Source of the DNA: Pseudomonas botevensis
GTDB lineage: Bacteria > Pseudomonadota > Gammaproteobacteria > Pseudomonadales > Pseudomonadaceae
Direction: 5' to 3'
Assembly: GCF_019145475.1 (NCBI RefSeq)
Contig: NZ_JAHTKI010000013.1
Coordinates: 79,997-143,996, forward strand
DNA length: 64,000 nt
Part shown: one piece after another, positions 1-8,403 of the stretch
How the letters are laid out: every line of letters begins with the position of its first letter
How positions within the stretch are numbered: the stretch's first letter is position 1
Position numbers and translations under genes: made by a program
The notes under the pieces: generated by a model
Seen by the model: only the letters and a program-made list of their open reading frames with translations
What the model was told of the DNA's origin: nothing
Database searches by the model: none

Positions 1-358
1 ACTCCAGCGCGTTGAACTTGGCGTCCGGGTCTTTCTGGATGCCGAAGCGATCGAACTTGTCGCCCGCGTTGAGCAAGGTGATCGCGGTGATGTCGGAAAT
101 AAGGCCCCGACCGCGCAGGAATTCGCTGAGGTTGCCCAATTGCTTGGCCGACACGTTTTCCGGATCGAAACCCTTGATGTTCTTGTGCAGGCGCTGCTTG
201 TCCATTTCCACCGTGTTCAGCGCGGTGGGATCGTTACCCACCAGGGCCAGCATCTGCTTGACCTTGACGCTCTGGGAGACCGGCTTGCCCGAGGTTCCGG
301 GATCCCGAACCAACAGACCCGCCTTGCTTTGCCATGCACCGGTATAGCCGACAGTCAT
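1..358 (-). CDS. Unknown protein, N-terminal 119 residues (runs off window)
   Basis: Read on the minus strand from ATG at 358, an open frame starts MTVGYTGAWQSKAG and continues to the window edge without a stop. An AGGAG sequence lies 8-9 bases before the ATG. The visible part is hydrophilic, has no signal peptide or membrane segment, and looks like a compact cytoplasmic helical protein (KVKQMLALVGND, LSEFLRGRGLISDITAITLLNAGDKFD). I do not recognise the family. The open reading frame, the ribosome site and normal GC-rich codon use make it a credible gene. The C-terminus lies outside the window. Confidence 0.7.
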   Translation of the reverse strand, partial: MTVGYTGAWQSKAGLLVRDPGTSGKPVSQSVKVKQMLALVGNDPTALNTVEMDKQRLHKNIKGFDPENVSAKQLGNLSEFLRGRGLISDITAITLLNAGDKFDRFGIQKDPDAKFNALE

Positions 359-741
359 GAACAGGCTCCTTGCGCGAGAAACATGAAAATTCCTTGTTGA
401 ACGACGTGAAATTGCCGCGAGTATCGACGGGCAAACTAATGGCACCAACTGTTTTCTGCGCTTTTTAACAATTCTTGTACATTTCAGATACAAATCCAGC
501 AAAGCCGCGTAAATGTTGAGCCAGAGCGATTGTGCCGATCAGCGAAATATCGACTTTTTACTCTAACGAACGAGCTGGTTAGTTCCCATGTATCCGTCTT
601 GATACCCGCCGGTCATCGCCTTCGCGCTTTTTTAGTACGTAAGTACCTAAAGCTTCTCCGTGCCACGACGATAGCTAAGGGATACCCCTACTGCCTTGCT
701 CCCTGCCCCTAACAAGAATCCCTGCTCAAGGACCGGTTTCC
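359..741. other. Intergenic region between divergent genes
   Basis: This 383-base stretch separates the partial minus-strand gene from the chemoreceptor. It is more AT-rich than its flanks around 450-560. It carries the FliA-type promoter listed separately. The short open frames in it have no ribosome site or plausible protein composition. Confidence 0.6.
648..674 (+). promoter_or_regulatory. FliA (sigma-28) promoter of the chemoreceptor gene
   Basis: TAAAGCTT at 648-655, an 11-base spacer, then GACGATAG at 667-674. The flagellar sigma-28 consensus is TAAAGTTT-N11-GCCGATAA, so 7 of 8 and 6 of 8 positions match with exact spacing. The predicted start lies near 681, about 60 bases before the ATG at 742. 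Placement in front of a methyl-accepting chemotaxis gene is what the flagellar regulon predicts. Confidence 0.7.
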
Positions 742-2733
742 ATGCCCGCATTCCGCACCATTCAGGCTCGCTACACGCTGTTTCTGGTTCTGTTCATTCT
801 GTTGCTGTCGGTGCTGACCGTGGTCGGCATCAGCCAGCTGGTCGCGCCCAAACTGCGCCATACCGAAGAACAGGTGGTGCTCAACCGCATCGCCGAAGTC
901 GCCGAGCAGATCCAGGGCGAACTGAACAAGGTTCAGTCCCAGCAGCGCAGCATCACCCAGACCATTCCGTTGCTCGACAGCGCAGCCATCGACACGGTGC
1001 TGCCGGGGCTGGTGGATCAGTACGGGGAGCTGAAAGTGTTTGGTGGCGGGATCTGGCCGCTGCCGGGACAGCGTGAAGCCGGACGCAACAAGTTCAGCAC
1101 CTTCTGGCACCGCGATGCCTCGGGCAAACTGGCGGTGAACACCTTCTGGAACAGCGACGCAGCGCCCAACTATTACGACCAGAGCTGGTACAAGGGCGGC
1201 ATGCAGACGCCGCGTGGCCAATGCGCCTGGGCCGCCGCCTACAAGGACGACGCCAGCGCCGAACCGCGCACCAACTGCGCCATGGCCATCCAGAAGAACG
1301 GCAGCGCCTGGGGCGTATCGACCATCGACGTCACCCTCGGTTTCTTCAATGACCTGGTGGCGCGCAAGGAAAAAGACCTGAACGCCGAAATGCTGATCGT
1401 CGAGGCCGACGGCAAGATCATCAGCAACAGCTCGCGCATCAGCGGCCCGATCGTGTTGAAAAACATCAGCGACCTGGCCGCCAGCTCGCCGTTCGCCAGC
1501 CAGGTCAAGGCCGGGCTGCAGAATCGCGATCAGGCGCAACGCGTCGAGTTCGACAACAACGGCGAAGCCAGCACCTTCTTCATGCGTCCGATCGAAGGCA
1601 CGCCATGGTTCCTCGCCACTGCCCTGCCGACCAAGCTGATCACCGCCCAGCGCGATGACGTGCTCAGCACCCTGAGCCTGTTGCAGATTCCGCTGGTAAT
1701 CCTGCTGGTGCTGTTGCAGGTCTACGCGATCCGTCAGTTGATCCAGCGCATGAAGGCCCTGAAAGCCAACATTGATTCGCTGTCCAGTGGCGACGCCGAC
1801 CTGACCCGCCGCATCACCATTCGCGCCGAAGACGAACTCGGTGCCATCGGCCATTCGATCAATGCCTTCATCGCCTATTTGCAGAACATGATCGGCGAGG
1901 TGACCCACGCCACCGGCGCCATGGCATCCAGCCTCGACAACCTGCAACGCACCTCGGCGCACACCAGCCAGATTCTTGAGCGTCACGCTTCGGAAACCGA
2001 CCAGACCGTCACCGCCATCAACGAAATGAGCTCGACCGCCGAAAGCGTCGCGCAAAACGCCGCCGAAACCGCTGCTTTCACCCAGCGTGCCAACCAGGAC
2101 GCCGACCGTTCGCGAGTGGTGGTCGGCGAAGCCTCGAACAGCGTGGTGGCGTTGATCGACGAAGTGGCCAGCGCCACGCAGAAAGTCGAAGGCATGCAGC
2201 AGGATGCGCAGCGCATCACCGAAATCCTCGGGGTGATCGGCGCGATTGCCGGGCAGACCAACCTGCTGGCGCTGAACGCCGCCATCGAAGCCGCCCGGGC
2301 CGGCGAACAGGGTCGCGGTTTCGCGGTGGTGGCTGACGAAGTGCGCGCCCTCGCCGCCCGTACCCAGGCCAGCACCTCGGAAATCAACGAGATGTTGACC
2401 CGCCTGACCCAAGGCGTGACGTCGTCGGTCAGCGCCATGGAAAACACCCAGGCCAGTTGCCAGTCTGCCGCCGACGCCACCGCGCGGGTCAACTCCGGGC
2501 TGGATGAAATGGCCGGTTCCGTCAGCCACATCAACAGCCTGAGCACGCAGATTGCCACCGCCGCCGAGCAGCAGAGCGCGGTGACCGAGGAGATCAACCG
2601 CAGCATGGTGCAGATCCGCCACATGGTCGACGAACTGGTCCAGAGCGGTCACGCCAGCGAACAGAACACCCGTCAGTTGCTGGAGGCCAACAGCCGCGTG
2701 AGCGCGATCATGGGACGCTTCAAGGTGCAGTGA
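742..2733 (+). CDS. Methyl-accepting chemotaxis protein with periplasmic Cache-type sensor
   Basis: Transmembrane chemoreceptor of 663 residues that passes ligand signals to CheA/CheW at the inner membrane. A first membrane segment spans about residues 11-33. A periplasmic sensor of about 275 residues follows; the stretch near 131-153 (NTFWNSDAAPNYYDQSWYKG) resembles dCache domains. The second membrane segment is about 312-333, then HAMP (about 334-388) and a long helical signalling domain. The conserved hairpin tip is at about 520-540 (GRGFAVVADEVRALAARTQ). Methylation-helix sequences flank it. The start follows the signal-anchor pattern. The gene stands alone behind a FliA-type promoter and ends at a strong hairpin. 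The ligand cannot be read from sequence; amino or organic acids are usual for this architecture. Confidence 0.93.
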   Translation: MPAFRTIQARYTLFLVLFILLLSVLTVVGISQLVAPKLRHTEEQVVLNRIAEVAEQIQGELNKVQSQQRSITQTIPLLDSAAIDTVLPGLVDQYGELKVFGGGIWPLPGQREAGRNKFSTFWHRDASGKLAVNTFWNSDAAPNYYDQSWYKGGMQTPRGQCAWAAAYKDDASAEPRTNCAMAIQKNGSAWGVSTIDVTLGFFNDLVARKEKDLNAEMLIVEADGKIISNSSRISGPIVLKNISDLAASSPFASQVKAGLQNRDQAQRVEFDNNGEASTFFMRPIEGTPWFLATALPTKLITAQRDDVLSTLSLLQIPLVILLVLLQVYAIRQLIQRMKALKANIDSLSSGDADLTRRITIRAEDELGAIGHSINAFIAYLQNMIGEVTHATGAMASSLDNLQRTSAHTSQILERHASETDQTVTAINEMSSTAESVAQNAAETAAFTQRANQDADRSRVVVGEASNSVVALIDEVASATQKVEGMQQDAQRITEILGVIGAIAGQTNLLALNAAIEAARAGEQGRGFAVVADEVRALAARTQASTSEINEMLTRLTQGVTSSVSAMENTQASCQSAADATARVNSGLDEMAGSVSHINSLSTQIATAAEQQSAVTEEINRSMVQIRHMVDELVQSGHASEQNTRQLLEANSRVSAIMGRFKVQ

Positions 2734-2747
2734 TTGCGCGGCGAACC

Positions 2748-2761
2748 TGACAGATTTGTCA
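2748..2761. promoter_or_regulatory. TGACA-N4-TGTCA palindrome, possible metal-response operator
   Basis: TGACA-GATT-TGTCA lies just after the chemoreceptor stop and about 145 bases before the DUF411 gene. Perfect TGACA/TGTCA palindromes resemble the CusR/CopR boxes of copper-responsive two-component systems, and DUF411 proteins are linked to copper. A long hairpin lies between it and the gene, so its role is uncertain. Confidence 0.3.
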
Positions 2762-2771
2762 TGCTCCACTC

Positions 2772-2815
2772 AGCGGGCTGTCAGCCGTGATCTACGATCA
2801 TGCTGACAGCCCGCT
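2772..2815 (+). terminator. Long hairpin after the chemoreceptor gene
   Basis: Perfect 14-base arms (AGCGGGCTGTCAGC at 2772-2785 and GCTGACAGCCCGCT at 2802-2815) enclose a 16-base loop that itself contains TGATC-TAC-GATCA. The whole can fold into one stem of about 20 pairs with one bulge. The T tract after it is short (TTGTATC), so it is an imperfect intrinsic terminator but a strong transcript end or stability element. Confidence 0.6.
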
Positions 2816-2906
2816 TTGTATCACTTGGAAACACTCCGTTGATGCCAGGGCGGAAAAACCGGTCAGAATGCGTTCTTTTTGACCGCCACCCGAGCCGAGA
2901 ATCCCC

Positions 2907-3353
2907 ATGCGAAACCACCTGCGTCTGGCCGCCCTGAGCGTGCTGTTCGTCTCGTCCCTGGCGCAAGCCGCCGACCTCATTCCCATCGAAGTCCACCGCG
3001 ACGCCAATTGCGGCTGCTGCAAGAAATGGATCAGCCACCTGGAGGCCAACGGCTTCAAGGTAGAGGATCACGTCGAAAGCGACATGAGCCGTTTCAAGCA
3101 ACAGCATGGCGTGCCACCGCGCCTGGCCTCCTGCCATACCGCAATCATCAACGGCAAGTTCGTCGAGGGCCATGTGCCGGCGGAACAGGTGCTGGCCTTG
3201 AGCAAGCGCAACGACCTGCTCGGCGTGGCGGCGCCCGGCATGCCGATGGGCTCGCCGGGCATGGAAATGGACGGCATGAGCGACGCCTATCAAGTGATCG
3301 GCTTGAAGAAAGACGGCACTGATCTGGTGGTCGCGGACTACCCGGCCCATTGA
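2907..3353 (+). CDS. DUF411 periplasmic metal-binding protein
   Basis: 148 residues. A signal peptide of about 21-22 residues (ending AQAA) is followed by a DUF411 domain with the cluster NCGCCKKW, placing Cys at 35, 37 and 38. The domain continues through conserved HTAIINGKFVEGHVPA. Near residues 112-127 is a Met-rich loop (GMPMGSPGMEMDGM), a composition typical of periplasmic copper ligands. DUF411 proteins often sit with copper-resistance genes; here no copper pump or oxidase is adjacent. The stop codon overlaps the start of the next gene, so the two are probably co-translated. The metal is inferred from family and motifs. Confidence 0.88.
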   Translation: MRNHLRLAALSVLFVSSLAQAADLIPIEVHRDANCGCCKKWISHLEANGFKVEDHVESDMSRFKQQHGVPPRLASCHTAIINGKFVEGHVPAEQVLALSKRNDLLGVAAPGMPMGSPGMEMDGMSDAYQVIGLKKDGTDLVVADYPAH

Positions 3354-3787
3354 TTTCGGCGGCCTACCCGGGGCTGTTCGTTGCGGCGTTCGGCGCCGCG
3401 ACCCTGCTGCCGTTGCAATCGGAGGCGCTGCTGGTCGGACTGCTGCTCAGCGACCGTTATTGGCTCTGGGGGCTGCTGGCGGTCGCAACGCTGGGCAATG
3501 TGCTCGGCTCGCTGGTCAACTGGTGGCTGGGCCGGGGGCTGGAACGTTTTCAGGAGCGACGCTGGTTTCCGGTCAGCCCGGCCCATATGGCCAGGGCACG
3601 CAGCCACTATCAGCGCTGGGGCCACTGGTCGCTGCTGCTCAGTTGGCTGCCGGTCATCGGCGATCCGCTGACCCTGATCGCCGGTGTCATGCGTGAACCG
3701 CTCGGCCGCTTCCTGTTGATCGTCACCCTGGCCAAGGGCGCGCGTTACGGGGTGCTGGCGATGATTACCCTGGGCTGGTCCGGTTGA
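3350..3787 (+). CDS. YqaA-type small inner-membrane protein (DedA/VTT-like)
   Basis: 145-residue hydrophobic protein with about four membrane segments and the polar conserved core of YqaA/DedA-like proteins (QSEALLVGLLL; LGNVLGSLVNWWLGRGLERF; LLLSWLPVIGDPLTLIAGV). The reading frame has to begin at TTG 3350, which overlaps the TGA of the DUF411 gene, so translation is likely coupled. DedA-superfamily members affect membrane lipid or ion homeostasis, but this subgroup has no firm function. Coupling to a metal-binding periplasmic protein is suggestive of an envelope-stress role and nothing more. Confidence 0.85.
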   Translation: MISAAYPGLFVAAFGAATLLPLQSEALLVGLLLSDRYWLWGLLAVATLGNVLGSLVNWWLGRGLERFQERRWFPVSPAHMARARSHYQRWGHWSLLLSWLPVIGDPLTLIAGVMREPLGRFLLIVTLAKGARYGVLAMITLGWSG

Positions 3788-3873
3788 ACGTTCGGGCGTG
3801 GACATTGCCTGTGTTTAACGTCGCCCTAATCCGGCCGTTCCAGCATCGGCCGATTTCACACGGAGTTCGCCTT

Positions 3874-4893
3874 ATGTCGCTTTCGCGCTGGCTGCCCGGT
3901 CTGGCCCTGACCGCCGCCCTGCCCCTGTTCGCCCACGCCGAAGGCCCGTCCTACGGGCCGGAGCTGCAAGGTTTCGAATACCCCTACACGCTCAAGCACT
4001 TCGCCTTTGAGTCCCAGGGCAAATCGCTGCAAATGGGTTACATGGACGTCGCTGCCCACGGCAAGGCCAATGGCCGCAGCGTGGTGCTGATGCACGGCAA
4101 GAACTTCTGCGCCGCGACCTGGGACAGTTCGATCAAGGCCCTGAGTGACGCCGGTTACCGGGTGATCGCCCCGGATCAGATCGGTTTCTGCACGTCCAGC
4201 AAACCGGACCATTACCAGTACAGCTTCCAGCAACTGGCGACCAACACCCAGCAATTGCTCAAGGCCCTGGGCATCCAGAAAGCCACCCTGCTCGGCCACT
4301 CCACCGGCGGCATGCTCGCCACCCGCTACGCCCTGCAATACCCCGATCAGGTCGAGCAACTGGCGCTGGTCAACCCGATCGGCCTGGAAGACTGGAAAGC
4401 CCTCGGCGTACCGTACCGCACAGTGGACCAGTGGTATCAGCGCGAACTCAAGGTCAGCGCCGAGGGCATCCGCGAATACGAACGCACCACCTATTACGGC
4501 GGTCGCTGGAAGCCGGAGTTCGATCGCTGGGTCGACATGCTCGCCGGCCTGAGCAAGGGACCGGGCAAGCCCCAGGTGGCCTGGAATTCGGCGCTGATCT
4601 ACGACATGATTTTCACCCAGCCGGTGTACTACGAGTTCAAGGACCTGAAAATGCCGACCCTGCTGCTGATCGGCACAGCCGACACCACCGCCATCGGCAA
4701 GGACATCGCGCCGCCCCAGGTCAAGGCGAAGATCGGCCACTACGACGTCCTCGGCAAGCAGGTGGCAAAGCTGATTCCGCAGTCGACCCTGATTGAATTC
4801 CCCGGCATGGGCCACGCCCCGCAAATGGAAGAACCGGCGCAGTTCCATCAGGCACTGCTCGGCTGGCTGAACAAAACCAATCCCGTTCGTTGA
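3874..4893 (+). CDS. Exported alpha/beta hydrolase
   Basis: 339 residues from ATG 3874, preferred over the upstream in-frame GTG/ATG region because it opens a clear signal peptide (MSLSRWLPGLALTAALPLFAHA) and has CGGAG upstream. The alpha/beta hydrolase fold shows the oxyanion segment VVLMHGKNFCAATW near residues 70-83, the nucleophile elbow GHSTGG at about 141-146, an acid in LLLIGTADTTA (about 269), and the catalytic His in GMGHAP near 313. It is predicted to act in the periplasm or outside the cell. Substrate is unknown; the family includes esterases, haloperoxidase-like enzymes and epoxide hydrolases. It lies 13 bases upstream of the dehydrogenase gene, likely in one transcript. Confidence 0.88.
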   Translation: MSLSRWLPGLALTAALPLFAHAEGPSYGPELQGFEYPYTLKHFAFESQGKSLQMGYMDVAAHGKANGRSVVLMHGKNFCAATWDSSIKALSDAGYRVIAPDQIGFCTSSKPDHYQYSFQQLATNTQQLLKALGIQKATLLGHSTGGMLATRYALQYPDQVEQLALVNPIGLEDWKALGVPYRTVDQWYQRELKVSAEGIREYERTTYYGGRWKPEFDRWVDMLAGLSKGPGKPQVAWNSALIYDMIFTQPVYYEFKDLKMPTLLLIGTADTTAIGKDIAPPQVKAKIGHYDVLGKQVAKLIPQSTLIEFPGMGHAPQMEEPAQFHQALLGWLNKTNPVR

Positions 4894-4906
4894 TGAGGTA
4901 AGGCTG

Positions 4907-5860
4907 ATGGCGGTGCAGATTGCAGTGATCGATGACTGGCAGGACGTGGCGCGCGACGTGGTCGACTGGTCGGTCCTCGACAGGCTGGGCGAGGTGACCT
5001 TCGTCCACGAATACCCGGCGGACAACGCCACCCTGGCCGAGCGCCTGGGCCGGTTCGAAGTGATTTGCGTGATGCGCGAGCGCACGCGTTTCGACGCAGA
5101 CCTGCTCAAGCGCTTGCCGAACCTGAAGCTGCTGGTGACCGGCGGCATGCGCAACGCGGCGCTGGACATGCAGGCAGCGGCAACGCTGGGGATTCAGGTC
5201 TGCGGCACCGACAGCTACAAACACGCAGCCCCCGAACTGACCTGGGCACTCATCATGGCCGCCACCCGCAACCTGGTGAACGAAGCCAACGCCCTGCGCG
5301 CCGGTAAGTGGCAACAAGGCCTCGGCGGCGACTTGCACGGCAAGACACTGGGTATTCTCGGGCTCGGCAGCATCGGCCAGCGGGTGGCCCAGTTCGGCCA
5401 GGTGTTCGGCATGCGCGTGATCGCCTGGAGCGAAAACCTCACCGCCGAGCGCGCGGCCCAAGCGGGCGTCACTTACGTCAGCAAACAGGAACTGTTCGAA
5501 CAGGCCGATGTGCTGTCAGTGCATCTGGTCCTCAGCGAACGCAGTCGCGGACTGGTCGACGCCCAGGCACTGGCCTGGATGAAACCCACCGCGCTGCTGG
5601 TCAACACCGCACGCGGGCCGATCGTCGACGAATCCGCGCTGATCAAGGCCTTGCAAAAGAACCGGATCGCCGGCGCGGCGCTGGACGTATACGAACCTGA
5701 ACCGCTTCCGGCACTGCATCCGTTTCGGACTCTGGACAACGTACTCGCCACGCCGCATGTCGGGTACGTCACCCGACAGAACTATGAGCAGTTCTTTTCG
5801 CAGATGATCGAGGACATTCAGGGCTGGTCGAAGGGTGAACCGGTTCGGGTGTTGAACTGA
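4907..5860 (+). CDS. D-2-hydroxyacid dehydrogenase family protein
   Basis: 317 residues. NAD-binding motif GLGSIG at about 152-157 after the segment GKTLGI. Catalytic Arg lies in NTARGPIVDE (about 236), Glu in DVYEPEPLP (about 265), and His in TPHVGY (about 284). These are the three active-site residues of the D-isomer 2-hydroxyacid dehydrogenases, which interconvert 2-oxoacids and D-2-hydroxyacids with NAD(P)H in the cytosol. The N-terminal part (VIDDWQDVARDVVDWSVLDRLGEV) is the version common in Pseudomonas and Burkholderia paralogues of unknown substrate, so no gene name is given. Likely co-transcribed with the upstream hydrolase. Confidence 0.9.
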   Translation: MAVQIAVIDDWQDVARDVVDWSVLDRLGEVTFVHEYPADNATLAERLGRFEVICVMRERTRFDADLLKRLPNLKLLVTGGMRNAALDMQAAATLGIQVCGTDSYKHAAPELTWALIMAATRNLVNEANALRAGKWQQGLGGDLHGKTLGILGLGSIGQRVAQFGQVFGMRVIAWSENLTAERAAQAGVTYVSKQELFEQADVLSVHLVLSERSRGLVDAQALAWMKPTALLVNTARGPIVDESALIKALQKNRIAGAALDVYEPEPLPALHPFRTLDNVLATPHVGYVTRQNYEQFFSQMIEDIQGWSKGEPVRVLN

Positions 5861-5891
5861 TTGCTTCTGATGGGGGCAAGGGTGAATCCAC

Positions 5892-5923
5892 TGACGCCTT
5901 CGCGGGCAAGCCCACCCCCACAA
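5892..5923. repeat. Single REP sequence
   Basis: GACGCCTTCGCGGGCAAGCC followed by CACCCCCACA is one REP unit of the Pseudomonas type; similar units recur in this window near 29112, 51038, 55404, 59570 and 60527. There is no inverted partner nearby, so this is a singlet rather than a REPIN. Confidence 0.75.
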
Positions 5924-5984
5924 AAGCAAAAGACGCCCACCTCCGCCCTTCACCACTCAACACAATGAGCGTTAGCTCGAGTAC

Positions 5985-6300
5985 CGCTTTTGATCTTGCC
6001 GTGCCGGCCCCTTCGGCAGGCTGAGTGGAGGGGTTCATCCGGGGGTGGGCGCGTAGCGCCGTTTGGCGAAGCCAAACACATCGAGAGGAGGTGCAGCGCA
6101 GCAAACCGTAGGCGATGCCCCCGGATGAATACCGGAACGAAGGAACCCCGAGCCCCAGCGAGGGGCCGAACGCCGGGGCCAAGCCTTTTGGGTTACCTTT
6201 TTGGCGTTTGAAAAAGGTGACTCGCCGTAAGGGCGAAACCGCCAGCCGCCACACCCGAAGAAACGGATATTCACCCCAAACCCCAAGAGCATGGCCGGCC
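5985..6300. repeat. Candidate dispersed intergenic repeat block
   Basis: The block includes GTTTGGCGAAGCCAAAC (palindrome around 6060-6076), CCCCGAGCCCCAGCGAGGGG (6149-6168), and TTTTTGGCGTTTGAAAAAGG next to GTGACTCGCCGTAAGGGCG (about 6199-6236). I recognise this wording as a high-copy intergenic element of fluorescent pseudomonads, which is often mis-annotated as short hypothetical proteins. Only one copy is in the window, so repetition itself cannot be shown here. Confidence 0.45.
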
Positions 6301-6801
6301 CAAAGGCCGCCACCCCCATCCCAAACACCCAATCAACAAACCTGCCCGCACCGCAACAGTGCAACCGCCCATCCGACGCGCACAAAAACATGACTACCCA
6401 GTCACCGTTTTGTCTCATTACGCCTGCTAAAACTGCACTTCGTCGGCGCATTCCCTCGTACAACCCACGATTTGCGCGGCCTGCAAGCCCATTGTCGAAC
6501 AATTCATCCGATTGCCATGGCCCGCTCTAGGATCTGGCCTAGACTGGTTTTCGCGGGACGAAACCGACCGGTCACAAAGCGGAAAAATTATCGAAACTTT
6601 TGCTGATTGCGACGGGTCATCTGAAATACAAGGCCAACGCGACTGGTTCATTCCTTGCAACGGCCACTCCACCCATTCTGCTTGCGCGTGTTGGGTAGCG
6701 TTTGCTCACCGATGCGTGGCGCGTTTGCGCCCGGTCAAAGGATTTGGCCATGGACATCGCTTGTTCAAGACAAGAATCAGATCAATAGACGGGAGAGACA
6801 T

Positions 6802-8385
6802 ATGATCAGTGCGGCATTGGATATTCAGGGAGAGCGTGCTCACCAGGTTGGCGAATCGAGCACCATGAACGTACCCGACAGCCGATCGATCAACGTTCCC
6901 GCCAGCAAAGTGCTGACGCCGGTTGCCAGTCGGAATCGCAACAAGAAGAAAGTTCTGTTCGTGACCTCGGAAATCAACGATCTGGTAAAAACCGGCGGCC
7001 TGGGTGACGTCTCCGCCGCCCTGCCCCGGGCGATGGCCCATCTGCATGACGTGCGCGTGTTGATCCCCGGTTACCGCCAGGTGATGAACAGCGAAAACCC
7101 GATCCATATCATCGGCGAACTGGGCGGTCACGCCGCGCTGCCACCGTGCAAGATCGGGCGCATGGACATGCCGGACGGCCTGGTGATCTACGTGCTGATC
7201 TGCCCCGAACTCTACGAGCGTGAAGGCTCGCCGTATGGCGCCAATAACGGCCGCGACTGGCCGGACAACCACATTCGCTTCGCCCGTCTGGGGCTGGCCG
7301 CCGCGGATATCGCCGCCAACCTCGCGCAAATCCACTGGTGCCCGGATCTGGTGCACGCCCATGACTGGCCCGCCGGGCTGGCGCCGGCCTACATGCACTG
7401 GCGCGGTCAGCGCACCCCGACCCTGTTCACCATTCATAACCTCGCCTATCAGGGCGTGACCAGCCTCGCTTCCTGCCCGGAGCTGGGCATCCCCGCCCAT
7501 GCCCTGCAACAGGAAGGCATGGAGTTCTACGGCAAGATGTCGTTCCTCAAGGCTGGCATGGCTTATTCGAGCCACATCACCACGGTCAGCGCCACCTACG
7601 CCCAGGAAATCACCACTCCGGATTTCGGCTGCGGCCTGGACGGTTTCCTCGCCGCCAAGACCCATCAGGGTCTGCTCAGCGGGATTCCCAACGGCATTGA
7701 CGAGAGCTGGGACGCCGCCACCGATCCGCACCTGTTCGCCCCGTTTGCCATTGGCGACTGGGACGGCAAGGCAATCAACGCCGCCCATGTTCGCCAGTTG
7801 TTCGGCCTGCACGACTCCACCGGCCCGTTGTTCGCCGTGGTGTCGCGACTGGTCTACCAGAAAGGCCTCGACCTGACCCAGGCGGTGTCCGAGTACATCG
7901 TGCAGAACGGTGGCCAGATTGCGATCATCGGTCGCGGCGAACCGGAAGAAGAACAGGCCATGCGCGAGCTGGCACTGCGCTTCCCCGGCCAGATCGGCGT
8001 GCGCATCGGCTTCAACGAAACCGACGCCCGGCGGATGTTCGCCGGCAGCGATTTCCTGCTGATGCCGTCGCGCTATGAACCCTGCGGCCTGAGCCAGATG
8101 TACGCCCAGCGTTTCGGCTCGTTGCCGGTGGCGCGCAACACCGGCGGGCTGGCCGACACCATCGAAAATGGCGTCACCGGGTTTCTGTTCGACGAGTCCA
8201 CCGTCGAAAGCTACCGCGAAGCCCTGAGCCGCGCCTTCAAGGTCTTTGCCTTCCCCGAGCTGCTCAACGCCATGCGTTGCCGCGCCATGGCCGCGCCGTT
8301 CAACTGGTGCAAGGCAGTCGAACCCTACGCCGAACTCTACGAACAACTGGTCGCCAAGGCGCTGGGTAAATCACAACACAAATAA
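6802..8385 (+). CDS. glgA: Glycogen/starch synthase GlgA
   Basis: 527 residues from ATG 6802, chosen over an upstream in-frame start because GGGAGAG lies 5-6 bases before it. GT5-family glycosyltransferase that elongates linear alpha-1,4-glucan from ADP-glucose. Visible landmarks: the substrate loop KTGGLGDVSAALPRA near residues 64-78, and PSRYEPCGLSQMYAQRFG with NTGGLADTIENG in the C-terminal Rossmann domain (about 420-460). About 50 residues precede the usual GlgA start (VLFVTSEINDLVKTGG), a variable polar extension. It heads an operon with treZ 18 bases downstream. No glgC is in the window, so the nucleotide-sugar source must lie elsewhere. In Pseudomonas this glucan feeds TreY/TreZ rather than classical glycogen storage. 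Confidence 0.95.
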   Translation: MISAALDIQGERAHQVGESSTMNVPDSRSINVPASKVLTPVASRNRNKKKVLFVTSEINDLVKTGGLGDVSAALPRAMAHLHDVRVLIPGYRQVMNSENPIHIIGELGGHAALPPCKIGRMDMPDGLVIYVLICPELYEREGSPYGANNGRDWPDNHIRFARLGLAAADIAANLAQIHWCPDLVHAHDWPAGLAPAYMHWRGQRTPTLFTIHNLAYQGVTSLASCPELGIPAHALQQEGMEFYGKMSFLKAGMAYSSHITTVSATYAQEITTPDFGCGLDGFLAAKTHQGLLSGIPNGIDESWDAATDPHLFAPFAIGDWDGKAINAAHVRQLFGLHDSTGPLFAVVSRLVYQKGLDLTQAVSEYIVQNGGQIAIIGRGEPEEEQAMRELALRFPGQIGVRIGFNETDARRMFAGSDFLLMPSRYEPCGLSQMYAQRFGSLPVARNTGGLADTIENGVTGFLFDESTVESYREALSRAFKVFAFPELLNAMRCRAMAAPFNWCKAVEPYAELYEQLVAKALGKSQHK

Positions 8386-8403
8386 ACCAGGGAGGTTTCC
8401 ACC

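Larger units (their letters stand above)
5861..6801. other. Long non-coding stretch with Pseudomonas intergenic repeats
   Basis: 940 bases with no believable gene. It opens with a single REP-like palindrome half (5892-5923), continues into a larger repeat-like block (about 5985-6300), then a unique segment that must hold the promoter of the glgA operon. Open frames here on both strands are low-complexity translations of the repeat block and lack ribosome sites. Confidence 0.65.

Noticed and set aside
641..645. GTAC...GTAC mirrored words next to the FliA promoter
   Set aside because: Only 4-base words in AT-rich DNA; expected by chance.
709..2769. 686-residue open frame antisense to the chemoreceptor gene
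   Set aside because: It mirrors the high-GC third-position pattern of the real gene, is rich in His/Gly/Arg/Gln, and has no ribosome site. The same applies to long antisense frames opposite glgA, treZ, malQ, glgX, glgB, treS, glgE, the mux genes and cysI.
5769..6502. Two overlapping minus-strand open frames of 155 and 187 codons
   Set aside because: They are translations of the intergenic repeat block, with Trp/Cys/Arg-rich nonsense composition and no ribosome site.
6592..6632. Possible AlgU promoter before glgA (GAAACTT ... TCTGA)
   Set aside because: The spacing to TCTGA is 20 bases, outside the 16-17 range, and the alternative TCATC at the right spacing matches poorly.
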